A stretch of DNA of 64,000 bases, from contig NZ_JACNMF010000001.1 of the NCBI RefSeq assembly GCF_014270105.1, forward strand, positions 434,001-498,000, in the 5' to 3' direction. The notes below the pieces were generated by a model. It saw nothing but the letters and a program-made list of their open reading frames with translations, did not search any database and was not told the DNA's origin. The translations under genes and the position numbers were made by a program. Shown one piece after another: positions 9,653 through 18,863 of the stretch (position 1 is its first letter; the number at the start of each line of letters is the position of its first letter). Source of the stretch: Hyunsoonleella aquatilis (GTDB taxonomy: Bacteria; Bacteroidota; Bacteroidia; Flavobacteriales; Flavobacteriaceae).

Positions 9653-9680
9653 AAAATGCACCGACTTAGGTGCATTTTTT
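9653..9680 (+). terminator. Intrinsic terminator after the peptide-uptake operon
   Basis: Perfect 10-bp stem (AAAATGCACC at 9653-9662 with GGTGCATTTT at 9669-9678), a 6-nt loop and a T-run. It lies between the second POT gene and the thioredoxin gene, so the latter has its own promoter. Confidence 0.88.
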
Positions 9681-9714
9681 GTAAGTTGGGCACAACATTT
9701 GCAACAAATTTACC

Positions 9715-10263
9715 ATGAAACGAATAGTATTTATTGTAGTCATAACGCTTCTAACTTCATTAAGTGGCGTAGCACAAAAGATAAATTGGGTGTCCTTTGA
9801 CGAGGCTTTAGAGCTTCAAAAAAAGAATCCTAAAAAAATAATGATGGACGTGTACACCAAATGGTGCGGGCCGTGTAAAATGTTGGATAAAAACACCTTT
9901 CACAACCCGGATGTTGTGGATTACGTCAACAAACATTACTACGCTGTAAAGTTTAATGCCGAAGGGGAAGATGTGGTAACTTATAAAGGCAAAACCTATT
10001 CAAACCCTAATTACAATCCAGCAAGGGCGAATACTAGAAACAGTGCGCATCAATTGTCGAGATATTTACAAGTAAATGCTTATCCAACCATTGTGTTTTT
10101 TGATGAAAAGGCCGATGTGCTTGCACCGATTAGAGGCTATCAAAAACCTACACAATTGGAGCTATACCTGAAGTTGTTTAAAAACGACGACCATAAGGAA
10201 ATGGATACTCAAGAAAAATTCAATGAATATTATAAGGCGTTTAAACCCGAGTTCAAAGGTTAA
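9715..10263 (+). CDS. Exported thioredoxin-fold protein
   Basis: Thioredoxin-like protein of 182 residues with a signal peptide (about 1-20, cleavage near GVAQ) and the redox motif WCGPCK (Cys51 and Cys54) inside KIMMDVYTKWCGPCKMLD. A conserved AYPTIVFFD segment holds the cis-proline. It resembles the DUF255/thioredoxin_7-like periplasmic thioredoxins of Bacteroidota, expected to reduce or exchange disulfides in the periplasm; the partner is unknown. An insertion between the redox motif and the cis-proline (about residues 85-110) enlarges the usual fold. It converges on comEC with only 9 bp between stop codons. Confidence 0.88.
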   Translation: MKRIVFIVVITLLTSLSGVAQKINWVSFDEALELQKKNPKKIMMDVYTKWCGPCKMLDKNTFHNPDVVDYVNKHYYAVKFNAEGEDVVTYKGKTYSNPNYNPARANTRNSAHQLSRYLQVNAYPTIVFFDEKADVLAPIRGYQKPTQLELYLKLFKNDDHKEMDTQEKFNEYYKAFKPEFKG

Positions 10264-10272
10264 ACGAAGGCA

Positions 10273-12312
10273 TTAGTAATTAATAATATAGGCTCCCCTT
10301 TCTAAAGTATAGTGAAACGGGAGTTTTTTCTTTATACAAATCGCTTTCCACCGTTCCGCATAGGATTTATAATTACTGCCATCAGCAATGATCTGCTTGG
10401 GCTGTATTGAATCAATCAAACGGTTTAGATTGATTCTCGGGGATTGGCGTAACAATACATAATCCGGTTGCATTGATTTTAGATTATAAATCCCTAAGCT
10501 GTCCACCACCAGTAGTTTTTTGCTCTTCAAATTGTAAAAATCCTTTAACCCATCTGTTTCAACCGTTCTAATATGGTTGGCCACGCGATAGTTGGTAATA
10601 GTGTTGTTTTTTGCCCAAGTGAGGCTGTCCATATCATGGTTGACTATAATGGTATTGCCGAGAGTGTTTCCAATCAAACTGTTTCGGCTTTTATGAAAAA
10701 CGATGAATTCGTCGTCTGGTTCTGAAAGGTTCGAATAGATAAATGTGCACTGGGCAAGAATCACGACTACTAAAAACAATCGGAGGTTAGCATAGTTCTT
10801 TCTAAAAATCCATTTAAATAAGGCCATAAAAACGGTATAGGCCATAATGACATATAAAAGGCTAAACGGAATGTCCTTAAACAAAAAAGTATCCTGTTGT
10901 GCCACCCATCCAATGAAATCATTCATCCATCCAATAATTTGACCAAATGTTGAAGCCAAAAGGTTCGGTAAGGCATTAATGGTAGCTAGGAATATTACCA
11001 AAATGCCACAACCAAGGATGAGGCCTAAAAGTGGAATAATCACCAAATTCGACACAAAAAATAATCCCGGGAATTGGTGGAAATAATACAGGCTAACAGG
11101 AATAATCCCCAATTGGGCGGCAAGCGTTACGGTAAGGGTATGCCAATATAAATCCAAAATTCGATTTTTGGGTCGCCAAAGTCTGTACAAAAGCGGGTCG
11201 ATGGTTACAATAGAGAACACAGCCAGATAGCTTAGTTGAAAGCCCACTTCAAAAATAAATAGCGGTTTAAAAAGTAGGATGATAAACATTGAAATAGCCA
11301 GCGTGTTATAGGTATTTGCAGGCCGATTCAAATTCATCCCTATGGCCACCACGCTAAACATGGTCACTGCCCGAGTAACCGAAGGAGATAAGCCAGCAAT
11401 AATTGCAAAACACCAAAACAAGAACACCAAAAGGGAAGCCTTAATGAGTTTGCCTCGTTTTAGCCGTTCCAAAGGCTTAAGCCCCCAACTTAAAATCAAA
11501 AGGATAATCCCAACATGGAGCCCGGAAACCGCCAAAATATGAACGGCTCCGGCATCAATATAATTGGAATAGACTTCCTCGCTAATGTCCTGCCGTTGTC
11601 CCAAAAATAGCGCGTTGATGATGGCAAGTTCATCCGGTTTGAAGTTGTATTGTACCAGTTTTAAATTGATAAAATCCCTGATGCTGTTTGCAATGCCGAG
11701 AATTGTAATTTCTTTTGAATCCGCTTTCAGCAATAAATCATTATCGACCACAATTTGATGGTAGATGTACTTTTTCTTTAGGTAGTTTCTATAATCAAAT
11801 TGCCCAGGATTTAAGGGAGGGTTGATGCTTCTAAATTGAGTTTCAACAATGTAAATGTCGTCTACTTTCAAAGTCGAATATGTGCTGCCTTTTTCAATAT
11901 TCAAAAGCGTTTTTCCGGTGACTTCTTGGTCGTTTAGTTTTAATACATCAACCACATATTTGTCGTGATAAAAGCCAGGTTTCAAAACTTCACGTATTCT
12001 AAACGAAATCGTATGCAAACTATCTTTTGAAAGGTCAACATGATGGGAATAATGGTAGTCAAAATTGGTTTCGTCATGAAGATTCACGGTTAGAATTCCA
12101 ATGGAAATCATTGATAGATATGTGACTAATCCAAACCAAATGGTTTTGGTGAACTCTTTTTTTGCAATGAAATATAATAGCAATAAAAGGAGAAGAAAAA
12201 CAGCGACAATACCAATTGAGAGATGTAATTCAACATCCAGAAAATACCCAAGTAAGATGCCAGCAACAAGGCAAATGGTAAGTTTGATAATGGTGAAATT
12301 GAGTAGTTTCAT
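10273..12312 (-). CDS. ComEC/Rec2 family DNA-uptake channel protein
   Basis: Polytopic inner-membrane protein, 679 residues. An N-terminal membrane and soluble region (about 1-220, DUF4131-like) precedes the ComEC competence core with its hallmark GAVHILAVSGLHVGIILL near residue 250 and further helices to about 510. The C-terminal 170 residues are soluble but lack the HxHxDH metal ligands of the metallo-beta-lactamase domain present in Bacillus ComEC, as is common in Bacteroidota. Family role: passage of single-stranded DNA across the inner membrane in natural transformation. It is the last gene of the surE-lpxB-C40-comEC run (24-bp gap from the C40 gene). Confidence 0.9.
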   Translation of the reverse strand: MKLLNFTIIKLTICLVAGILLGYFLDVELHLSIGIVAVFLLLLLLLYFIAKKEFTKTIWFGLVTYLSMISIGILTVNLHDETNFDYHYSHHVDLSKDSLHTISFRIREVLKPGFYHDKYVVDVLKLNDQEVTGKTLLNIEKGSTYSTLKVDDIYIVETQFRSINPPLNPGQFDYRNYLKKKYIYHQIVVDNDLLLKADSKEITILGIANSIRDFINLKLVQYNFKPDELAIINALFLGQRQDISEEVYSNYIDAGAVHILAVSGLHVGIILLILSWGLKPLERLKRGKLIKASLLVFLFWCFAIIAGLSPSVTRAVTMFSVVAIGMNLNRPANTYNTLAISMFIILLFKPLFIFEVGFQLSYLAVFSIVTIDPLLYRLWRPKNRILDLYWHTLTVTLAAQLGIIPVSLYYFHQFPGLFFVSNLVIIPLLGLILGCGILVIFLATINALPNLLASTFGQIIGWMNDFIGWVAQQDTFLFKDIPFSLLYVIMAYTVFMALFKWIFRKNYANLRLFLVVVILAQCTFIYSNLSEPDDEFIVFHKSRNSLIGNTLGNTIIVNHDMDSLTWAKNNTITNYRVANHIRTVETDGLKDFYNLKSKKLLVVDSLGIYNLKSMQPDYVLLRQSPRINLNRLIDSIQPKQIIADGSNYKSYAERWKAICIKKKLPFHYTLERGAYIINY

Positions 12313-12336
12313 CAGGTTGTAAGTTACTAAAATAAC

Positions 12337-12885
12337 TTACAAAACCCGTCTCACTTCTGTGAAAGCCGATTTCCAGTACTCTTCATTTAAAGAAGAAATA
12401 ATGACCCCTTTTTTAGTGGTGGCATGGATAAAATAAATGGCATTGTCACGAATATCCACTACCAAGCCTACGTGATTAATGGCGTTACGTCGAGACCTTC
12501 CGGTTTTAAAAAATAGTAAATCGCCTTTTAATGTTTCTTTTAATTTGATTGATTTTCCCTTTTTGGCCATGTCGCGCGAAATCCTCGGCAGATAAATTTG
12601 ATGAGCCTTAAAGGATTCATGGACTAGACCTGAACAGTCCATTCCCGATTTTGTGGTGCCACCCCATTTGTAGCGTACCCCCAAAAACTGTTTGGAGTAA
12701 TCGATAATATGAGAAGATTTGGAAATTGGGGGTTCTTCTTTTTTGACGCCCACAGAGTTTTTGGTTGAAATAGTCGATTCCCGTTTTTCAACTTTGGATT
12801 TTTTGGTGACTACTTTAGGCCGTTTTGAGGATTTGCAATTTGAAAAACCAACTAATAGAAGCAATAAAAGCAGGGTTTTTTTCAT
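12337..12885 (-). CDS. NlpC/P60 (C40) family lipoprotein peptidase
   Basis: Putative cell-wall peptidase of 182 residues. A lipoprotein signal ends in GFSNC (Cys17), followed by a basic, low-complexity linker (about 18-55) and an NlpC/P60 domain (about 60-182). Catalytic residues are visible: Cys84 in MDCSGLV, His138 in NHVGLV and His154 in FIHA. Enzymes of this family cut gamma-D-Glu-diaminopimelate bonds in peptidoglycan stem peptides. It would be anchored to an envelope membrane. It lies 7 bp downstream of lpxB, so it is probably cotranscribed. Confidence 0.92.
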   Translation of the reverse strand: MKKTLLLLLLLVGFSNCKSSKRPKVVTKKSKVEKRESTISTKNSVGVKKEEPPISKSSHIIDYSKQFLGVRYKWGGTTKSGMDCSGLVHESFKAHQIYLPRISRDMAKKGKSIKLKETLKGDLLFFKTGRSRRNAINHVGLVVDIRDNAIYFIHATTKKGVIISSLNEEYWKSAFTEVRRVL

Positions 12886-12892
12886 GTAGGGA

Positions 12893-14005
12893 TTATGATT
12901 TTAGGGACTCGTAAATCAATTTTGCGGTTTTTTCACTGGCACCTTTACCACCAAGTTTTTGTTCCAGTTCGTAGTAATCGCTGAACATTTTAGTACGGTT
13001 ATCAGATTCTAAAATGCGTTCCAATTCGGATTTCAGTCGTTTTTTGTTGAAATCGTTTTGAATCAATTCGGTCACAACTTCTTTATCCATTACCAAATTC
13101 ACTAACGAAATAAACTTTAAGGTTATTATCCGCTTTGCGATATGGTATGAGATAGAGTTCCCTTTATAACAAACCACCTGTGGCACTTTAAACAGAGCGG
13201 TTTCCAAAGTGGCTGTGCCCGAAGTGACCAATGCAGCATAGGAAACGCTAAGTAAATCGTATGTTTTGTTAGCAATAAAACTGACGTTTTGGTCTTTTAT
13301 AAACGATTTATAAAACTCATAATCCTGACTTGGAGCGCCAGCAATTACAAATTGATAATCAGTAAAATCATCCACCAAACTCAGCATCACAGAAAGCATT
13401 TTAGTGATTTCCTGTTTACGGCTTCCCGGCAAAAGGGCGATAATCGGTTTACCGCTCAATTTATGTTTTTGCCTAAATTCAAACTCATCTGCCTGCTCCC
13501 GATTAGCAATAGCATCAATTAAAGGGTGTCCCACAAAAGTAACCTCGTAGCCATATTTCTTATAAAAAGGTTTTACAAAAGGAAGGATAACATACATGGC
13601 ATCAATATCCCTTTTGATATCTTTAACCCTGCTGGCCCGCGATGCCCAAACTTGTGGTGAGATATAATAATTGGTTCTGAAATTATTGGCTTTGGCCCAT
13701 TTCGCAATGCGAAGATTAAACCCAGAGTTGTCAATAAAAATGATAACATCGGGATTGTAAACCTCAATATCGCTCTTGCAAAACGCAATCATTTTATAGA
13801 TTTTCCGGATGTTTGCCAGTACTTCGGCAAAGCCCATAAACGCACGTTCTTTGTAGTGTTTTACCAAATGCCCGCCAACTTGTTCCATCAAATCTCCACC
13901 CCAAAACCTGAAATCCGCTTCGTTATCTACCTGTTGTAGCGCTTTCATTAGGTTAGAGCCGTGCAAATCGCCTGATGCTTCTCCAGCAAGTATATAGTAT
14001 TTCAT
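12893..14005 (-). CDS. lpxB: Lipid-A-disaccharide synthase
   Basis: GT19 glycosyltransferase, 370 residues, starting MKYYILAGEASGDLHGSNLM, the standard LpxB N-terminus. Also visible are IDNSGFNLRIAKWAK, YYISPQVWAS and LLPGSRKQEI, all LpxB hallmarks, with the sugar-nucleotide region TSGTATLETALFKVPQVVCYK near residue 260. It joins UDP-2,3-diacylglucosamine and lipid X to form the lipid A disaccharide at the inner face of the cytoplasmic membrane. Full length. In Flavobacteriia it commonly sits downstream of surE and a small membrane protein, as here. Confidence 0.97.
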   Translation of the reverse strand: MKYYILAGEASGDLHGSNLMKALQQVDNEADFRFWGGDLMEQVGGHLVKHYKERAFMGFAEVLANIRKIYKMIAFCKSDIEVYNPDVIIFIDNSGFNLRIAKWAKANNFRTNYYISPQVWASRASRVKDIKRDIDAMYVILPFVKPFYKKYGYEVTFVGHPLIDAIANREQADEFEFRQKHKLSGKPIIALLPGSRKQEITKMLSVMLSLVDDFTDYQFVIAGAPSQDYEFYKSFIKDQNVSFIANKTYDLLSVSYAALVTSGTATLETALFKVPQVVCYKGNSISYHIAKRIITLKFISLVNLVMDKEVVTELIQNDFNKKRLKSELERILESDNRTKMFSDYYELEQKLGGKGASEKTAKLIYESLKS

Positions 14006-14065
14006 TTTTTATTTGATAGAGATCTTGAAATCTATTGTCATTAAGATTACTATTTGTATTAATTT

Positions 14066-14178
14066 GACACACCCCTAAATCCCCTCTTAATAGAGGGGAC
14101 TGGTGTCGATTATTTAATTTAAGTTCAGTTTAACCTCAACAGTTTCCCTCCTAAAAAGGAGGGAGTAAGGGAGGTGTA
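14066..14178. repeat. Composite palindromic intergenic element
   Basis: Two hairpins lie side by side in the gap between the small membrane protein gene and lpxB. The first has CCCCTCT (14081-14087) pairing with AGAGGGG (14092-14098), nested in GACAC/GTGTC (14066-14070/14103-14107). The second has TCCCTCCT (14145-14152) pairing with AGGAGGGA (14157-14164). The two ends (ACACCCCTAAATCCCCTC and GAGGGAGTAAGGGAGGTGT) are also imperfect inverted repeats, so the whole element can fold as one large structure. Such elements are scattered between genes in many flavobacteria. Confidence 0.75.
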
Positions 14179-14203
14179 AAGCATATTTTTTTTTAAAATT
14201 AAA

Positions 14204-14485
14204 TTAAATCATTTTAATCACAAAGGTAAAAACAGCTATCAATACCGTTATCAAAAGCACGCCTCTAGCGCGATAATCTTGTCTTTTTCTTATGAAAAAG
14301 AAAAATACCAACAAGTTAAGAATGGCTCCAAGGCTAATCATTTTTCCCAAAAATCCTTCGCTGTAAGCAGCCATAATAACTGTCACCACATCGTCACCAT
14401 TGCCTAAAAATGTGGCGGCCAAAAATAATCCAATCGCATTAGCTATTAAACCCACAACCATTCCAATTCCTAAATCTTTATTCAT
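14204..14485 (-). CDS. Small three-helix membrane protein, unknown function
   Basis: Ninety-three residues with three hydrophobic segments (about 5-28, 50-65 and 73-92) and a short basic loop (RKRQDYRARG). I recognise no characterised family. The gene is tightly placed 15 bp after surE and in the same direction as lpxB, a position in which a protein of this kind is often found in flavobacteria, so it is most likely real and not a chance frame. Role unknown; a link to envelope assembly is only suggested by the neighbours. Confidence 0.75.
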   Translation of the reverse strand: MNKDLGIGMVVGLIANAIGLFLAATFLGNGDDVVTVIMAAYSEGFLGKMISLGAILNLLVFFFFIRKRQDYRARGVLLITVLIAVFTFVIKMI

Positions 14486-14500
14486 AGATGCTTTTGATAA

Positions 14501-15280
14501 TTAATTATCGTTTAAATTCCAATCGTTTAAATTTTGAATACAATGATGCGCCGTTAAATCAAACTGCACGGGTACAACCGAGACATAATTATGCTCCAAA
14601 GCCCATTCATCGGTGTCCTCGCCTCCGTCTAAATTAACAAATTTACCTGTCAGCCAATAATAGTCGCGTCCCGATGGGTTTTTACGTTTGTCAAATTCCT
14701 CCACCCAGTTCGCTCGTGCTTGTCGGCAAATCTTGATGCCTTTAATTTCATCCTCTGGAAGGTCGGGGATGTTCACATTCAGTACAACCCCTTTTTGCAA
14801 TCCATGTTTCAGCACATTTTCGGTAATGGTTTTTACAAAAGTCTTACAGTCGTAAAACTTGGCACTCCATTTATAGTTCAAAAGCGAAAACCCAATGGCT
14901 GGAATCCCCTCGATGCCTGCTTCGATTGCTGCACTCATAGTTCCAGAATAAATCACATTAATAGATGAATTGGAGCCATGGTTGATTCCCGATACGCAAA
15001 TATCTGGTCGCCTATCCAAAATTTCCCTAACAGCAAGTTTCACGCAGTCTGCCGGTGTGCCAGAACAAGTGTATTCTAAATGATTTCCCGTGGTCGATTC
15101 TACCTGTTCAACGTATAAAGTGGAATCTACAGTGATGGCATGTCCCTTGCCGCTTTGTGGACTGTCCGGTGCTACTACTACCACCTCGCCAATAGAGGCC
15201 ATCACTTCAATTAAAGTGCGAATTCCCGGAGCGGTAATGCCGTCGTCATTGGTCACTAAAATCAGGGGTTTTTTCGCCAT
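14501..15280 (-). CDS. surE: 5'/3'-nucleotidase SurE
   Basis: SurE phosphatase, 259 residues. The metal-binding NDDG motif (residues 11-14, in LVTNDDGITAPG) and the SGINHGSN segment near residue 95 that completes the divalent-cation site are intact, as is YSGTMSAAIEAG. It dephosphorylates 5'- and 3'-nucleoside monophosphates and is a survival/repair protein in the cytosol. It is the first gene of the minus-strand run through comEC. Confidence 0.96.
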   Translation of the reverse strand: MAKKPLILVTNDDGITAPGIRTLIEVMASIGEVVVVAPDSPQSGKGHAITVDSTLYVEQVESTTGNHLEYTCSGTPADCVKLAVREILDRRPDICVSGINHGSNSSINVIYSGTMSAAIEAGIEGIPAIGFSLLNYKWSAKFYDCKTFVKTITENVLKHGLQKGVVLNVNIPDLPEDEIKGIKICRQARANWVEEFDKRKNPSGRDYYWLTGKFVNLDGGEDTDEWALEHNYVSVVPVQFDLTAHHCIQNLNDWNLNDN

Positions 15281-15309
15281 AATTCGGTTAAGATTTGTGT
15301 TAGGCTAAA

Positions 15310-15603
15310 ATAAACAAATTCTTAGAGGCTGTTTAGAAATATGTGGTTAGAATTTTTATTGGTGATTTTTGATGACCTTTTAGGCCAAATTTTCTAGCAT
15401 AGCCATAGCTACGATATAAAATTTTAACGACAAAGGGCGCAAAAAGAAGCATAAAAAAATAATTGACATATTTTTAATCAACCGCTTTGCAACGCCTCAA
15501 TTTGTTTGGTTTAACAAAAAATTAGCGGCCCGTCCGTTCAATGGCACGGTTTTTTCAGTAATTTAGTAAATTCAAAGCTCATAAAAATTGCTTTAGTAAA
15601 GAC
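15310..15603. other. Intergenic region, possible repeat relic
   Basis: About 300 bp between the divergent surE and tail-specific protease genes. No gene frame is convincing. The segment 15330-15480 (from GAGGCTGTTTAGAAATATG to the AT-rich run near 15470) has the look of an interspersed flavobacterial repeat with the inner palindrome-like GCATAGCCATAGCTACG, but with one copy in the window this cannot be shown. Promoters for both flanking genes should lie here; I find no exact TAnnTTTG match. Confidence 0.4.
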
Positions 15604-17751
15604 ATGAAGGATATGATGAAAAAGAATTTTAAAGCCCTATTACTTGTACTACTGCTGGCATTTGCGTCCTGCAGTTTCACCTCAAAAACTTTTGATAACC
15701 CCGATAAGGACAAATTATTGGTCCAGGTGATTACTTATGTTTTACAACAAGGTCATTTTGATCCGATTCAAATTAATGACCAATTTTCAGAAGAGTTATT
15801 TGAGGATTATTTAGAGCGCATCGACCCGGTAAAGCGGTATTTTTACCAATCAGATTACAAGGAATTTCAAAAGTATAAAACCGAAATTGACGATCAGCTA
15901 AAAGCCTTCGATATTACATTTTTTAATGTAGTGCACGAACGCATGTTGCAACGCATCGACGAGGCCAAAAGTATTTACAAAGAAGTACTTGCAAAGCCTT
16001 TTGACTACAATATCGATGAAACTTTTGATACGGATTATGAGAATATGGGTTTTGTTTCAAACAAAAAACAAATGAAGGAGCGTTGGAGAAAGCAATTGAA
16101 ATTTTCTACGCTTTCCAATTATGATGATATTCACGAAGGGGAAAAAAGGGCCAAGGAAAATGACCCCTCCTATGTGATGAAAACCGAAGCCGAAATTGAA
16201 AAACAGGCAAGGGAAGCAACACTGAAATCCTTGAATATTTACTTCAATGACAATGTTGATGATTTGACCCGAGAGGATTGGTTTTCTACTTATGTAAATA
16301 CTATTGTTGAGGAATTTGACCCGCATACTTACTATTTGGCACCTAGAAGCAAAGAGGATTTTGACCAGCAAATGTCCGGGAAATTGGAAGGTATCGGGGC
16401 GCGACTTCAAAAGCGAATGGACTACATCAAGATTGTAGAATTAATTTCCGGTGGCCCCGCTTGGCGAAGTCAATTGTTGGAGGTTGAAGATGTTATTTTG
16501 AAGGTGAAGCAGGAAGATGATGAGCATCCGATTGATATCGTGGGTATGCGTATCAATGATGCGATCAAGTATATCAAAGGTCCAAAAGGCACAAAAGTAA
16601 CGCTTACTATTAAGAAAGTGGACGGTACAATAAAGGACGTTACCATAGTTAGAGATGTGGTAGAATTGGGTGAAACCTACGCCAAGGCATCTTTGGTGGA
16701 AAAGGGAGATAAAAAGTTTGGTATCATCAACTTGCCACGTTTTTATGTGGATTTTCAAGACTATAAAAATTTGAATGCCGCAATTGACGTTAAAAAGGAA
16801 ATTGAACGTTTGAAGGATGAAGGGATGGAAGGTTTGATTTTGGATTTGCGTAATAACGGAGGAGGTTCATTGCCTGCTGTTGTGGACATGGCAGGGCTGT
16901 TTATCAAGGATGGACCAGTGGTTCAAGTACGTTCTACGGGACAGCCAAAAGAAGTGTTGAAGGACAGGGACCGCTCGATTGTGTGGGACGGCCCATTGGT
17001 GATTTTGGTGAATGAACTATCCGCGTCGGCTTCTGAAATTATGGCCGCCGCTATGCAGGATTACAAACGTGCCATTGTCATCGGTAGCAAACAAACTTAT
17101 GGAAAAGGAACAGTTCAAAATGTATATAATTTGAACAACTTGGTTCGAAATAACACCAGTGGCGATTTGGGTGCTTTAGCTTTTACCACCCAAAAGTATT
17201 ATAGGATCAACGGCGGTTCGGTGCAATTGGAAGGTGTGAAAAGTGATGTGCAGGTGCCAGGGCGTTATAGTTTTATCGACGTAGGTGAAAAGGAAAAGGA
17301 AAACCCATTGCCATACGATGAAATAGACCCGGCTGATTATGAAATTTGGGATAATTATTTTGATTATGATAATACCATTAGCAAAAGTAAAGAGCGCATG
17401 AGTGGCAACGACCAGTTGAAGTTGATTGAGGAAAATGCAAGATGGGTAAAAAGTAAAATTGACGAAACCGTGTTTTCTCTGAACTACAAAACCTATAAAA
17501 ATCAGTTGGAATTGAATGAAGAGGAGGCCAAACGTTTTGACGCCATTTCAGATTATAAAACGGATTTAACATTCGCGCCCACAAAGTTTGAAAAGCAACT
17601 GTTTGAAAGCGATACCACCAGCTTGCGGGAAAAACGAGAGCGTTGGTATGAAAACTTGAGCAAGGATGTATATGTTGAAGAAGCAGTCCATGTACTTGAG
17701 GATCTTAAAATGGCTTACAGTATTAAAAAGGTGGCGAAAGTAAAAGATTAA
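15604..17751 (+). CDS. prc: Carboxy-terminal (tail-specific) processing protease, S41A
   Basis: Periplasmic Prc/Tsp protease, 715 residues. A lipoprotein-like signal (LLLAFASC, Cys23) is followed by an N-terminal helical domain (about 35-245), a PDZ domain (about 255-345) and the S41 catalytic domain (about 360-540) with NELSASASEI (catalytic Ser at 473 or 475) and Lys501 in YGKGTVQ. A C-terminal DUF3340-like region completes the Prc layout. It degrades or trims periplasmic proteins from their C-termini and in other bacteria controls peptidoglycan hydrolases. Start could be ATG 15604 or the second Met codon at 15613. The oppC-type gene begins 6 bp after the stop, so the two are probably cotranscribed. 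Confidence 0.94.
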   Translation: MKDMMKKNFKALLLVLLLAFASCSFTSKTFDNPDKDKLLVQVITYVLQQGHFDPIQINDQFSEELFEDYLERIDPVKRYFYQSDYKEFQKYKTEIDDQLKAFDITFFNVVHERMLQRIDEAKSIYKEVLAKPFDYNIDETFDTDYENMGFVSNKKQMKERWRKQLKFSTLSNYDDIHEGEKRAKENDPSYVMKTEAEIEKQAREATLKSLNIYFNDNVDDLTREDWFSTYVNTIVEEFDPHTYYLAPRSKEDFDQQMSGKLEGIGARLQKRMDYIKIVELISGGPAWRSQLLEVEDVILKVKQEDDEHPIDIVGMRINDAIKYIKGPKGTKVTLTIKKVDGTIKDVTIVRDVVELGETYAKASLVEKGDKKFGIINLPRFYVDFQDYKNLNAAIDVKKEIERLKDEGMEGLILDLRNNGGGSLPAVVDMAGLFIKDGPVVQVRSTGQPKEVLKDRDRSIVWDGPLVILVNELSASASEIMAAAMQDYKRAIVIGSKQTYGKGTVQNVYNLNNLVRNNTSGDLGALAFTTQKYYRINGGSVQLEGVKSDVQVPGRYSFIDVGEKEKENPLPYDEIDPADYEIWDNYFDYDNTISKSKERMSGNDQLKLIEENARWVKSKIDETVFSLNYKTYKNQLELNEEEAKRFDAISDYKTDLTFAPTKFEKQLFESDTTSLREKRERWYENLSKDVYVEEAVHVLEDLKMAYSIKKVAKVKD

Positions 17752-17757
17752 CCTTGA

Positions 17758-18852
17758 ATGGGTAAAACATCAAACTCATTAAAACAACTGGCGCTCCAAA
17801 AGTTTAAACGCAACTTTTGGGGCGTTTTCAGTTTCTGCTTTATTGTTTTGGTTGGGCTGATTTCTATTTTCGCTTATGCGTTTGCCCCGGATAATTCGCA
17901 ATATGCCAACCAGATGCATTTGTCCATTCATTCGAAACCGCCCGGTTTTAAGATAACCATGCTAACCATCCCTTCACAAGTCCAAAACCAACAAAATGGA
18001 TTGAGCAAGCTTTTTTTTGGGGTAAAGAATACGGACACGGAGGTCCCCATTTCGGATTACAACATTGAGGGCAATCATCTAACTTATACAGAATATGCCT
18101 CAGACGGATTGAAAGGTGTAGAAAAAAACATTCCATTAAGCAGTTTTTCAAACAATGATGCCAATGCTTTTATAAAGGAAAAAACCTTTGTATTTGGAAC
18201 CGACAAATACGGTCGGGATTTGTTGAGCAGGGTGTTGGTGGGCGCCAGAATTTCATTTTTTATTGGCTTTGTGGCCGTATTTATTTCGTTGGTCATTGGA
18301 ATTTTCATGGGCAGTTTGGCCGGTTATTTCGGGGGAAAAGTAGATGCCGCTATCATGTGGATTATTAATGTCACTTGGTCTATTCCAACATTATTGTTGG
18401 TAATCGCCATTACCTTGGCCTTGGGCAAAGGCTTTTGGCAAGTGTTTATTGCGGTGGGCTTAACCATGTGGGTAGAGGTGGCTCGTGTCGTACGGGGCCA
18501 AATTATCAGCACCAAGGAAATGCAATATGTTACCGCAGCAAGAGCCTTGGGCTACAATGATTTTAGAATCATTACCAAACATATTCTACCCAACATTATG
18601 GCTCCAGTCATTGTGATTTCTGCAGCCAATTTTGCGGCGGCCATATTAATTGAAAGCGGCCTCAGCTTTTTAGGGATAGGTGCGCAACCACCTATGGCCA
18701 GTTGGGGTGCGATGATTAAAGACCACTACAATTACATAATTCTAGGAAAACCTTATTTGGCAATGATACCCGGGCTATGCATCATGAGTTTGGTAATGGC
18801 TTTTATGCTGATAGGGAATGCGCTGAGGGATGCTTTGGATGTTAAGGGGTAG
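17758..18852 (+). CDS. Oligopeptide-type ABC transporter permease (OppC/DppC)
   Basis: Inner-membrane permease of 364 residues. A short OppC_N region with the first helix (about 20-42) is followed by an unusually long periplasmic stretch (about 43-150) and five further helices. The EAA loop is present as ESGLSFLGIGAQPPMASWGAMI near residue 300, and FGTDKYGRDLLSRVLVGARIS marks the OppC family. It would form the membrane pore with an OppB partner and take up peptides. No OppB, ATPase or binding-protein gene lies in the window, so the rest of the transporter is encoded elsewhere. Cotranscription with the upstream protease suggests peptide salvage, which is inference. Confidence 0.9.
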   Translation: MGKTSNSLKQLALQKFKRNFWGVFSFCFIVLVGLISIFAYAFAPDNSQYANQMHLSIHSKPPGFKITMLTIPSQVQNQQNGLSKLFFGVKNTDTEVPISDYNIEGNHLTYTEYASDGLKGVEKNIPLSSFSNNDANAFIKEKTFVFGTDKYGRDLLSRVLVGARISFFIGFVAVFISLVIGIFMGSLAGYFGGKVDAAIMWIINVTWSIPTLLLVIAITLALGKGFWQVFIAVGLTMWVEVARVVRGQIISTKEMQYVTAARALGYNDFRIITKHILPNIMAPVIVISAANFAAAILIESGLSFLGIGAQPPMASWGAMIKDHYNYIILGKPYLAMIPGLCIMSLVMAFMLIGNALRDALDVKG

Positions 18853-18863
18853 GGGGTGTTTAC

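Noticed and set aside
15310-15603. Insertion sequence remnant
   Set aside because: The block looks repeat-like, but no transposase fragment or terminal inverted repeat is visible.
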